Source: Bacteroidota bacterium | Lineage (GTDB): Bacteria; Bacteroidota; Bacteroidia; Chitinophagales; Chitinophagaceae | Assembly (NCBI GenBank): GCA_018268055.1 | Contig: JAFDXF010000065.1 | Location: 53,878-117,877, forward strand | Length of the DNA: 64,000 nt | Reading direction: 5' to 3' | Part shown: in pieces, positions 44,271 to 52,385 of the stretch | Layout: each line of letters begins with the position of its first letter | How positions within the stretch are numbered: the stretch's first letter is position 1 | Notes under the pieces: generated by a model | What the model saw: the letters and a program-made list of their open reading frames with translations, nothing else | What the model was told of the DNA's origin: nothing | Database searches by the model: none | Position numbers and translations under genes: made by a program

Positions 44271-45077
44271 TTAAAGTTCTGGTGAATTGAGACTATCCGT
44301 TTTAGCCGGTTTATTCAATTGCAATCGCACATCTATCGTTTGACCACTACGAATATGATTCAGTTTTTTACTGTCGCTAAATCTTTCAGGGTTTTGCCAA
44401 TACACCCAGGCGTTACACGTATCAGTAACACCCGGATCAAGTACGACGGCTCCTATCAAGACTCCACTCCCATCCAATTTCTTACGTACATCACAAAATT
44501 GCATCCCGACTATAGAAGGTACTGCAAATTCATTGCTGCCAACTCCATCTCCCAACACCAAAGAAATTGCACTGCCTTTTCGAATCTGCATACCAGCCGT
44601 TATTGCGTTGCCATTATATATTTGTTTGCGAACAATATTTTTTGCAAAATCAGGTTCAAATGTGGTATCACCTACTTTCAATCCAAGATTATTTAATACC
44701 AGTTCAGCATTTCGAAAACTATAGCCTATCAAATTTGGCATTTCAATCAACGGCGGTGATACACGACTTATTACCAAAAAAACTTCTCTGTTAGTCTTTA
44801 CTATTTCATCTGCATCCGGAACTTGTTTGATAACGGACAAAGCAGGCAATGAATCAACAAAAACAGAATCTTGAATGACTACTTCAAATCCTGCTTTACG
44901 AAGAATCTTTCCGGCTTCTTCAAAATTTTTACCGGTTACAGATGGCACTACTGCAGATTGCCCATGACGGGTAAGGCATTTCAGCGAAAGCAGGAACAAG
45001 AAGAATATGGCAAATGCCAAAAATATTCCTGCCAAAAAATTGACCCATAATGGGCGATGTGTTAAAAATTTAAACAC
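44271..45077 (-). CDS. Membrane-anchored PASTA-domain protein
   Basis: 268 residues: an N-terminal transmembrane helix (LWVNFLAGIFLAFAIFFLFL) followed by three PASTA modules (about 43-110, 112-180, 187-255), each with the V-P-x-V/L-x-G-x-x-x-x-x-A/V pattern, e.g. VPSVTGKNFEEAGKILRKAG and MPNLIGYSFRNAELVLNNLG. PASTA domains bind peptidoglycan or beta-lactams; here there is no kinase or transpeptidase domain. It lies between ddl and rhodanese on the same strand, so a cell-wall link to ddl is plausible. Confidence 0.88.
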   Translation of the reverse strand: MFKFLTHRPLWVNFLAGIFLAFAIFFLFLLSLKCLTRHGQSAVVPSVTGKNFEEAGKILRKAGFEVVIQDSVFVDSLPALSVIKQVPDADEIVKTNREVFLVISRVSPPLIEMPNLIGYSFRNAELVLNNLGLKVGDTTFEPDFAKNIVRKQIYNGNAITAGMQIRKGSAISLVLGDGVGSNEFAVPSIVGMQFCDVRKKLDGSGVLIGAVVLDPGVTDTCNAWVYWQNPERFSDSKKLNHIRSGQTIDVRLQLNKPAKTDSLNSPEL

Positions 45078-45108
45078 GCTATGATTTCTTTTTCTTTAAA
45101 ATAATTAT

Positions 45109-46092
45109 TTATAAAATTTCACGAAGCAAATTAGTATAAAATTCTTTCAATGACCACCCCATCACTTTTACCTGCTGCGGTACGATACTTGCCTCAGACT
45201 GTCCGGGTATGGTATTAATCTCCAGCATAAACGGTTTTCCCGTTTCTTCATTGTAAATAAAATCAATTCTTACCACACCTTTGCAATTAAATACTTGATA
45301 TATTCTGATAGCAGCACTACGTAGCTTGCTGGCCATTTCTTCGTTGATAACTGCAGGTGTTATTTCTGTAGATTTTCCTTGATACTTTGCTTCAAAATCA
45401 AAGAAAGGCATATCGGCATTTGCTTTTACCTCCGTAATGGGCAGTACAATAATTTCGCCATTGGATTGAAAAATACCAATAGTAAACTCTCTGCCTTCAA
45501 TAAACTCTTCTACCAATACTTCATCATCTTCATTAAATGCTTTTACCATCGCCGCATCCAATGATTCAGGTTTATCAATTTTAGACATACCGATGCTTGA
45601 GCCGCCATTATTAGCTTTTACAAACAAAGGGTATCTGAGATTTTTCGTGGCTTCTTTAAAATTTTGTCCATCTAATTTATAAAACAAAACAGATTTGGAA
45701 ACATCTATACCTGCAAAGGCCGCTGCAGCTACTGTGTTTCTTTTATTGAATGTAAGAGCAGATACAGCAGCATTACAACCCATATAGGGTATTCCCAGCA
45801 TATCAAAATAGCCCTGAAGTTTGCCATCCTCCCCGGGTGTGCCGTGTATGGAAATAAATACTGCATCAAACTTTATTTTTTGATTATCTACTTGCAGAGA
45901 AAAATCATTTTTATCTACTTCTATCTTTCGTCCGTCTGATAATTCATAAAACCATCCGTTCAGATTAATATCAATCTTGTAGGCGGTGAATAACTCTTTG
46001 TCTAAATGTGTTTCTATAGTAAGAGCAGTTTTGTAAGCGATAACTGCTTCACCGGAAAAACCTCCGGTTACAAGTGCAAGATTCTTCTTCAT
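45109..46092 (-). CDS. ddl: D-alanine--D-alanine ligase
   Basis: 327-residue ATP-grasp enzyme that makes the D-Ala-D-Ala dipeptide of peptidoglycan. Seen: LALVTGGFSGEAVIAYKT at the N-terminus, SIHGTPGEDGKLQGYFDM (the HGxxGEDG motif), FVKANNGGSSIGMSK (ATP-binding loop), VEEFIEGREFTIGI, and metal ligands in VRIDFIYNEETGKPFMLEIN. It is the first gene of a minus-strand unit running ddl, PASTA protein, rhodanese with 31 and 8 base gaps. Confidence 0.95.
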   Translation of the reverse strand: MKKNLALVTGGFSGEAVIAYKTALTIETHLDKELFTAYKIDINLNGWFYELSDGRKIEVDKNDFSLQVDNQKIKFDAVFISIHGTPGEDGKLQGYFDMLGIPYMGCNAAVSALTFNKRNTVAAAAFAGIDVSKSVLFYKLDGQNFKEATKNLRYPLFVKANNGGSSIGMSKIDKPESLDAAMVKAFNEDDEVLVEEFIEGREFTIGIFQSNGEIIVLPITEVKANADMPFFDFEAKYQGKSTEITPAVINEEMASKLRSAAIRIYQVFNCKGVVRIDFIYNEETGKPFMLEINTIPGQSEASIVPQQVKVMGWSLKEFYTNLLREIL

Positions 46093-46258
46093 TGATGACG
46101 TGACGTTGTGGTTTAAGAGTACAAATATTATTTAAAAAATCTGATGACCGAAAATTCAGCCAATAAAAAAAACTTAATTCTTGATAATCTATTGCAATAC
46201 TGAGTCAAATCTTTGTTGTAATAAAATAAATACTGCAGAAACAATATATCAAAATAAG

Positions 46259-46288
46259 AAAGGTGAAGGCCGTTTCTCCTTCACCTTT
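46259..46288 (-). terminator. Strong (bidirectional) terminator between ferredoxin and ddl
   Basis: AAAGGTGAAGG and CCTTCACCTTT make an 11-bp perfect stem with an 8-base loop; T-rich sequence follows on both strands. It lies 134 bases after the ferredoxin stop and upstream of ddl. The rest of the 329-base gap (46093-46421) shows nothing further. Confidence 0.8.
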
Positions 46289-46421
46289 TTACAACGGGAA
46301 ATATCACCCGTTTAAACATTAGCAGTTATTAAACTGCAAAAGCATATAAATCTGACTCTAAGTTAGCTCAACTTTAGACATCAAAGCATTTTGAGTTTCA
46401 AAACTTATGCACAAGCTAATA

Positions 46422-46769
46422 TCAAACGTGCATTTTGTCCTTCTTAGCCAGAAGTTCATCCACAGTTTCTTTATACAACTCATCAGGTACGCAACAATCC
46501 ACAGGGCATACTGCTGCACACTGTGGCTCTTCGTGAAAGCCTTGACACTCAGTGCACTTGTTAGGAACGATATAATAAATATCGGTTGCTATGGGAGCAT
46601 TTTTTTGGTCTGAATCCAAAACTGTGCCGTCCATAAGCGTAAATGGCCCTTTTACGGTGGTACCATCTGCGATGGCCCATTCTACTCCACCTTCATAAAT
46701 TGCGTTGTTGGGGCATTCCGGTTCGCAAGCGCCACAATTGATACATTCTTCGGTAATCTTGATTGCCAT
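46422..46769 (-). CDS. 4Fe-4S dicluster ferredoxin
   Basis: 115 residues. The first cluster motif is CINCGACEPECPNNAI (C-x2-C-x2-C-x3-C), the second CTECQGFHEEPQC with a following CPVDCC, so the second motif has an enlarged C-x2-C-x8-C spacing as in Azotobacter/Alvin-type ferredoxins; the ~35 residues between form an extended loop. It is a low-potential electron carrier. It is divergent from an acyl-CoA reductase gene 46 bases away with facing promoters, which suggests it may supply electrons or be co-regulated with it. Confidence 0.92.
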   Translation of the reverse strand: MAIKITEECINCGACEPECPNNAIYEGGVEWAIADGTTVKGPFTLMDGTVLDSDQKNAPIATDIYYIVPNKCTECQGFHEEPQCAAVCPVDCCVPDELYKETVDELLAKKDKMHV

Positions 46770-46795
46770 ATAGATTAATTTAACAGGTTGACAAT

Positions 46796-46803
46796 TACAT
46801 TTG
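46796..46803 (+). promoter_or_regulatory. -7 box (TACATTTG) for the acyl-CoA reductase gene
   Basis: Exact TAnnTTTG, 12 bases before the ATG at 46816. Confidence 0.5.
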
Positions 46804-46806
46804 CAA

Positions 46807-46814
46807 CAAATATA
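46807..46814 (-). promoter_or_regulatory. -7 box (TATATTTG) for the ferredoxin gene
   Basis: Exact TAnnTTTG on the minus strand, 37 bases before the ferredoxin ATG. Three bases from the plus-strand box, so the two promoters face and overlap. Confidence 0.5.
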
Positions 46815-46815
46815 A

Positions 46816-47829
46816 ATGACAGAAATGAATTTACAATACAGGATTGATTTATTATCTCGGTTAGGCGAATATATGGCCGGAAATGACGAAAACTGGCTTC
46901 AAGCAAAGGAAAGAGCAGGCCGCGAAAATGGATGGTTTATTCCCGCATTTGTAGATATGGCCTGTAACAATATTGCTCACTCATTTTTATCAAAACATAA
47001 ACTTGAAAAATGGGCAAATGAATATTTTTCAGATAATCCGGAATTTCAACCCAAGACTATTGGTATTATTATGGCCGGGAATATTCCTTTAGTTGGCTTT
47101 CACGATTTCTTATCTGTTTTTATAAGCGGGCATCACCAAGTAATCAAAACATCCTCTAAAGATAATGTGCTCATTAAACACTTGGTTTCAAAACTTGCAT
47201 CTTGGGATAGCAGCATTAACGACCGAGTAAAATTTGCCGATATGCTCAAAAATATGGATGCCTATATTGCCACAGGCAGCAATAATTCATCCCGATACTT
47301 TGAATATTATTTTGGCAAGTTCCCAAATATCATTCGTAAAAACAGAACTTCAGTTGCAATACTCACCGGTAACGAAACCACTCACGACCTTGAAGGATTA
47401 GCCGACGATGTTTATTTATATTTCGGTCTCGGTTGCAGAAATGTAACCAAACTATATGTACCAAAAGGATATGACTTCGTTCCATTATTAAATGCTTTTA
47501 ATAAATATAAATATCTCGCAGACCATCACAAGTATAAAAATAACTATGACTACAATCTTGCTTTGCATATTTTGAATAAGAAATATTATATGACAAACGA
47601 GTCCATACTCTTAATAGAAGATGCAGGAGTCTTCTCTCCTATTAGTCAACTCAATTATGAATTTTATGAAGACGAAGTTTCATTAAATAAATCATTGGAA
47701 CAAAACGTTGCAGACATTCAAGCCATTTGCAGCATTGGGAAAATTCCTTTTGGCGAAGCACAATGCCCAAGCTTGACAGATTATGCAGACGGCATTAACA
47801 CACTTGAATTTTTAAAAAGGATAGAATAG
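46816..47829 (+). CDS. Acyl-CoA reductase (LuxC-like)
   Basis: 337 residues. The aldehyde-dehydrogenase-fold catalytic cysteine is in YLYFGLGCRNVTKLYVP, and IGIIMAGNIPLVGFHDFLSV is the conserved nucleotide-side segment of the LuxC family. LuxC enzymes reduce fatty acyl-CoA to aldehyde with NADPH. There are no luxD/E/A/B genes here, so luminescence is not implied; a role in lipid or alkyl-glyceryl synthesis is possible. Alternative start at the ATG 46825. Confidence 0.85.
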   Translation: MTEMNLQYRIDLLSRLGEYMAGNDENWLQAKERAGRENGWFIPAFVDMACNNIAHSFLSKHKLEKWANEYFSDNPEFQPKTIGIIMAGNIPLVGFHDFLSVFISGHHQVIKTSSKDNVLIKHLVSKLASWDSSINDRVKFADMLKNMDAYIATGSNNSSRYFEYYFGKFPNIIRKNRTSVAILTGNETTHDLEGLADDVYLYFGLGCRNVTKLYVPKGYDFVPLLNAFNKYKYLADHHKYKNNYDYNLALHILNKKYYMTNESILLIEDAGVFSPISQLNYEFYEDEVSLNKSLEQNVADIQAICSIGKIPFGEAQCPSLTDYADGINTLEFLKRIE

Positions 47830-48000
47830 AAAACCTTAAATTAAATTATTTTTAATCGTAAATATTTGTTAGAAAAAGAAATACGAAGGTCTTAGTAAAT
47901 ATATTGTTAAACTCTTTTCTTTAATATTTTTGAAATAGAGAACTTTGTTACTTTGTAAAGACAAAAGAATTATATTCAAAAACAAATAATACACAATACT

Positions 48001-49512
48001 ATGAAATGGAAACAAGTGATGTTGATCGTAGCTATCAGTGCTGTATCAGCAATAGGCAGTGTGCTATTGTACAATAATTTCAATAGCAAAAAAGTATCTT
48101 ATGCTATACAGAATGGCGATGTTAAGATACCTGCAAACTATGCAGGCTTTACTGAAAATGGTTTTGGCTCATCCGAACCAATAGATTTTACAAAAACTGC
48201 CGCAGCGGCAGTGCCTGCTGTAGTGCATATCAAAACAAAAATTGCTGCAAAAAAAATAAGCAATCAACTTCCTCGCAATGGTCGCAACTCAAGCCCATTG
48301 GATGATATGTTTCAACGCTTTTTTGGTGATGATTGGGGAGGCGGTGGTCAAATGATGCAGCCAGAACAAAGAGCATCAGGAAGTGGTGTAATCATTAGCC
48401 AAGATGGCTATATCGTAACCAACAATCACGTTGTATCAGACGGTGGCTCTGGTGTAGCAGATGAAATAACGGTAACACTCAATAATAAAAAAACGTATAA
48501 AGCAAAAGTAATAGGACGTGATGCAAGTACCGACTTAGCTGTATTGAAAATTGATGGCAATAATCTTCCCTTCTTACTGTATGGAAATTCTGATAATGTA
48601 AAATTAGGTCAATGGGCATTGGCTGTTGGTTATCCTTTCTCATTGGAAACTACAGTTACTGCCGGCATCATCAGTGCAAAAGGCAGAAACATTGGTATAA
48701 ACAGTCAACAAAGCAAAACACCGATTGAATCATTTATTCAAACAGATGCTGCAGTAAATCCGGGTAATAGTGGTGGCCCGCTTGTAAATACAGATGGTCA
48801 GGTTATTGGTATCAATTCTGCTATCTATGCACCAAATGGTACTTATGCCGGATATTCATTTGCTATTCCTGTAAACCTTGTAAAAAAAGTAGTAAACGAC
48901 CTGATTAAATACGGCGATGTAAAACGTCCATATTTAGGCGTTTCGGCAGATCAAGATAAAATGGATGAAGGCAATGGCGCTTATGTTGGCGATGTAGCAA
49001 AAGAAGGAGCCGCCGCAGCTATGGGATTGAAGAAAGGTGATATCATTACCAAAGTAAATGATGTGCCTGTAAACTCTTGGACAGAGTTGCAAGCAACTAT
49101 CTCATCCTATAATGCAGGTGATAAGATAACTATATCCTATAAAAGAGATGGAAAAGATTATAATGGATCTACTACGCTGACTGCAAAGCAAGGAACTTAT
49201 GATGCGGTAGCTTCTAATGTAGGTACAAAATTGGGCGCCGAATTAGAAACAGTTAGTAAAGCTACTGCACAGAAAAATGATATTGAAGGAGGCGTAGTAG
49301 TGAAAAAAATTACTGCAGGCGGTCCTTTCAGCAAAACGAAAATGGAAGCAGGGTTCATTATCACAAGTGTAAATGGCATTGATATCAATTCGGTTGATGA
49401 TCTGACACAAGCCATGCGTAGCCTTCGTGGCGAAACTGTACAACTTGAAGGTATATATCCAGGATATATGGGTGTGTACAGATATCCACTCGTGATGCAA
49501 AGTGAAGAATAA
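48001..49512 (+). CDS. Periplasmic serine protease Do/HtrA
   Basis: 503 residues: N-terminal anchor/signal (VMLIVAISAVSAIGSVLLY), trypsin-like domain with catalytic triad in TNNHVV, DASTDLAVLKI and NPGNSGGPL, then two PDZ domains (starting near KRPYLGVSADQD and near the GGVVVKKITAGGPF region). It degrades misfolded envelope proteins. The glycine-rich GDDWGGGGQMM loop near residue 115 corresponds to the Q-linker/LA loop. Long gap upstream without a consensus -7 box. Followed by a strong hairpin. Confidence 0.95.
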   Translation: MKWKQVMLIVAISAVSAIGSVLLYNNFNSKKVSYAIQNGDVKIPANYAGFTENGFGSSEPIDFTKTAAAAVPAVVHIKTKIAAKKISNQLPRNGRNSSPLDDMFQRFFGDDWGGGGQMMQPEQRASGSGVIISQDGYIVTNNHVVSDGGSGVADEITVTLNNKKTYKAKVIGRDASTDLAVLKIDGNNLPFLLYGNSDNVKLGQWALAVGYPFSLETTVTAGIISAKGRNIGINSQQSKTPIESFIQTDAAVNPGNSGGPLVNTDGQVIGINSAIYAPNGTYAGYSFAIPVNLVKKVVNDLIKYGDVKRPYLGVSADQDKMDEGNGAYVGDVAKEGAAAAMGLKKGDIITKVNDVPVNSWTELQATISSYNAGDKITISYKRDGKDYNGSTTLTAKQGTYDAVASNVGTKLGAELETVSKATAQKNDIEGGVVVKKITAGGPFSKTKMEAGFIITSVNGIDINSVDDLTQAMRSLRGETVQLEGIYPGYMGVYRYPLVMQSEE

Positions 49513-49543
49513 TAATCCTATAAAAACTATAAATACTTATTCC

Positions 49544-49579
49544 AATAAAGCCGCCAAGTTTGGTGGCTTTATTGTTTTT
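49544..49579 (+). terminator. Terminator shared by htrA-type gene and convergent amylase
   Basis: AATAAAGCCGCCA pairs with TGGTGGCTTTATT (13 bp, one G-T) around AGTT, then GTTTTTG. The amylase stop codon lies within the 3' arm, so the same hairpin ends both genes. Confidence 0.78.
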
Positions 49580-50954
49580 GATATACGATAAACTCCCACG
49601 GCTGCATTTCAAAACTTTTTTCAGAAGAAAAATCATTGGCAGCACCGGAAAATACATTAGAATAAATACCCGATACATGGCTATCCGTAATATCAAAATG
49701 TAAATCTTTTGTAGCGGAAAGATTCAGCACTACCAATACTTCATTATGCCCATTTTTTCTTAAGAAAGCAAATACTGAATTGGGCTCAGTTGTTTTTAAA
49801 ATATATGTATGTGCCGAAGTATCGCCTGCATTCAAAGCAGGGCTATTCTGATGCAGATTCAATAATGTTTTATAAAACCCTGCAAGTTGATTTGTTCCCG
49901 ACCACTCAATATAATCTTTGTCAAAAAATTTAAGTCGTTTTAAATTCGGCAACTCTTGTCCGGAATACACAAGCGGTACTCCATTCCACGTACAACTAAA
50001 AACGGCTAATGCTCTGGCCATATCGCCATATTTTTCATACTCCGTTCCGTTCCAACTGTTTTCATCATGATTGGATGTAAACCATGCACGCATACTGCTA
50101 TCGCCTAAATCATCATATCTCTTCAAGAGTTTAATCAATGAATCTAAAGGTATTTTTTGTTGATAAAAATCTTGAGTGCTGTGCATCCATTTCCATGTAT
50201 AACTTACATCAAAAACATTTCCATACTCAGGGTTTTCTAATTCATCAAATTCGCCCAACCAAAATAATGGTTTGTCTGTATCTAAAATACTTCTTGCTTG
50301 TTTCCAAAAATCTAAACGCACCCAGGATGCGAGATCGCAGCGAAAGCCATCTATATCACATTCTTTCACCCAAAAACTCATAGCATCAATCATCGCTGTT
50401 TGTAATGCAGGATTATCATAATTCAATTCAATAATATCTTCCATTCCTTTTACAGTTTTGAAACTATTCGTCACAGAATCCTTGATGTAAAAATCCGGAT
50501 GCTGTTGAGTCCACACATGATCCCACCCTGTATGATTGGCCACCCAATCAATAATAATTTTAAATCCTGCTTCATGTGCTTTCTTTACTAAACTTTTAAA
50601 ATTATCCAATGAGCCAAATTCAGGATTGATAGCCATATAATCAGAACAGGCATAGTAGCTACCCAACGAGCCTTTCATCTTTGCTTTGGAAATGGGCGTT
50701 ATGGGCATCAACCAAAGTGTTTGCACTCCCATATCTTTTAATCGCGGTAATTCATTCAGAAAAGCATTAAACGTTCCTTCTTGAGTGTATTGTCTAATAT
50801 TTACTTCATAGATATTGGTACTATGTGCCCAGTCAACGGGCTTGAAACTATTTTGTAGAATCATTTTCTTATCTGTTTTAGTATGCTTTTTATCCTTTGC
50901 ATCCTTACATGCCAAAAATAATAAAGCCGTTAAATACAAGGAAAACTTACGCAT
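49569..50954 (-). CDS. GH13 alpha-amylase family lipoprotein
   Basis: 461 residues. A lipobox (LLFLAC, Cys16) follows the signal peptide, so it is membrane-anchored. GH13 regions: I DWVANHTG, II GFRCDLASW (nucleophile Asp), III FWLGEFDE (acid/base Glu), IV FTSNHDEN (transition-state Asp). It hydrolyses or transfers alpha-1,4-linked glucans; the subfamily cannot be set. It is near the GT35 phosphorylase-like gene on the same strand (about 1.4 kb away, separated by ispH), suggesting local alpha-glucan use. Confidence 0.9.
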   Translation of the reverse strand: MRKFSLYLTALLFLACKDAKDKKHTKTDKKMILQNSFKPVDWAHSTNIYEVNIRQYTQEGTFNAFLNELPRLKDMGVQTLWLMPITPISKAKMKGSLGSYYACSDYMAINPEFGSLDNFKSLVKKAHEAGFKIIIDWVANHTGWDHVWTQQHPDFYIKDSVTNSFKTVKGMEDIIELNYDNPALQTAMIDAMSFWVKECDIDGFRCDLASWVRLDFWKQARSILDTDKPLFWLGEFDELENPEYGNVFDVSYTWKWMHSTQDFYQQKIPLDSLIKLLKRYDDLGDSSMRAWFTSNHDENSWNGTEYEKYGDMARALAVFSCTWNGVPLVYSGQELPNLKRLKFFDKDYIEWSGTNQLAGFYKTLLNLHQNSPALNAGDTSAHTYILKTTEPNSVFAFLRKNGHNEVLVVLNLSATKDLHFDITDSHVSGIYSNVFSGAANDFSSEKSFEMQPWEFIVYQKQ

Positions 50955-51126
50955 TCAGTAAATTTTATCGGAAGATATGAAAAGACAAACAATTGATAAA
51001 AGTAAAATAACACTGCTATCATGCTGAATGCAGAAAGCTTATGCCATCTTCAACAAATTTCAACTACATTAAACAGTCTTAAACACATTCTCATACACAA
51101 CCCAAATAAGCTTGCCTTGCCTTTCG

Positions 51127-51134
51127 TACCTTTA
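51127..51134 (+). promoter_or_regulatory. -7-like box (TACCTTTA) for ispH
   Basis: One mismatch from TAnnTTTG (final G to A), exactly four bases before the ATG at 51139. Confidence 0.4.
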
Positions 51135-51138
51135 CAAT

Positions 51139-52353
51139 ATGAAAAATTTTGATGTTCCCATCATCTACCGTAGTCCATTGATTACAGCCATCAAAAAGAA
51201 AAGGAAGGAAGAAGATAAATTAAAAAAAGATTTTACACCCACACTACTTGATATGGGTAATCTACAAATCTATCTTGCCCGACATTTTGGTTTTTGTTAC
51301 GGTGTAGAAAATGCGATTGAAATTGCTTTTCATACTATAGAAGACAACCCCGATAAAAGAATTTTTTTATTAAGCGAAATGATTCATAATCCGCAGGTGA
51401 ATGCTGATTTAAGAGACAGAGGCGTACGATTTATGCAAGACACAATGGGGCAGCAACTAATTAGTTTTGATGAATTGAAACAAGACGATGTAGTCATCAT
51501 CCCTGCATTTGGCACTACATTAGAAATTGAAGAAATGCTTCACCAAAAAGGAATCAATACTGCAGAATACAATACTACTTGCCCATTTGTGCAACGAGTA
51601 TGGAATAGAAGTGAAGCAATCGCCAAAAAAGATTATACCATTATTATACATGGCAAACCAAAGCATGAAGAGACGAGGGCTACCTTTTCGCATGCGATGC
51701 AAAATGCTCCTTCTGTGGTTGTAAAAGATATGAAGGAAGCTGAAGAACTTGCTTTATTTATTGAAGGCAAAAAGACGGTAGCAGAATTTTTTACTCGTTT
51801 TGATGGCCAATATTCTAAAGGTTTTGACCCTACTATTCATTTAAAACGAATCGGTGTAGTGAATCAAACTACTATGTTGGCGAGTGATACACAGTCTATA
51901 GCAGATTATTTAAAAAAAGTTATCATTCAAGCTACCGGCTCTCAGGATAGTTTTGCTGATACCCGTGACACACTTTGCTATGCCACCAATGACAATCAAA
52001 CATCCGTAAGCGATATGCTGACCGTAAATGCAGATTTAGCAATAGTAGTAGGCGGCTACAATTCATCCAACACATCGCATCTGGTAGAACTATGCGAAGA
52101 AAAATTTCCTACTTATTTTATTAATAACGAAGAAAAAATTATTTCCAATCAAGAAATACTACATTATAATTTTCACAACCGTGAAGAATTGACTACACAT
52201 CATTGGCTACCCAATCATGCACCTGTAAAAATTCTTTTGACCAGTGGTGCCAGTTGCCCCGACGCTTTAGTCGAAGGTGTGATTGATCGCTTGGCCGGAT
52301 TTTTTAATGCACAAGAAGCCAAAGAAAAATTAATCAGTTTCTTTAAAGACTGA
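51139..52353 (+). CDS. ispH: 4-Hydroxy-3-methylbut-2-enyl diphosphate reductase, long form
   Basis: 404 residues, with the three cluster cysteines in HFGFCYGVENAIE (Cys53), NTTCPFVQRV and SGASCPDALVE. It makes IPP and DMAPP in the last step of the MEP pathway, using an Fe-S cluster. It is about 90 residues longer than the E. coli enzyme (316), mainly through an N-terminal segment of ~45 residues and a longer region around residues 210-290; long IspH forms occur in Bacteroidota and plants. Start at 51139 agrees with the promoter; the open frame nine codons upstream is less likely. Confidence 0.93.
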   Translation: MKNFDVPIIYRSPLITAIKKKRKEEDKLKKDFTPTLLDMGNLQIYLARHFGFCYGVENAIEIAFHTIEDNPDKRIFLLSEMIHNPQVNADLRDRGVRFMQDTMGQQLISFDELKQDDVVIIPAFGTTLEIEEMLHQKGINTAEYNTTCPFVQRVWNRSEAIAKKDYTIIIHGKPKHEETRATFSHAMQNAPSVVVKDMKEAEELALFIEGKKTVAEFFTRFDGQYSKGFDPTIHLKRIGVVNQTTMLASDTQSIADYLKKVIIQATGSQDSFADTRDTLCYATNDNQTSVSDMLTVNADLAIVVGGYNSSNTSHLVELCEEKFPTYFINNEEKIISNQEILHYNFHNREELTTHHWLPNHAPVKILLTSGASCPDALVEGVIDRLAGFFNAQEAKEKLISFFKD

Positions 52354-52385
52354 TTATCTAATAATATTGACTTGGTAAAGCAAGA

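Noticed and set aside
46816..47829. Bioluminescence locus suggested by a LuxC-like gene
   Set aside because: No luxA, B, D or E genes are in the window, and LuxC-like reductases are common in non-luminous Bacteroidota.
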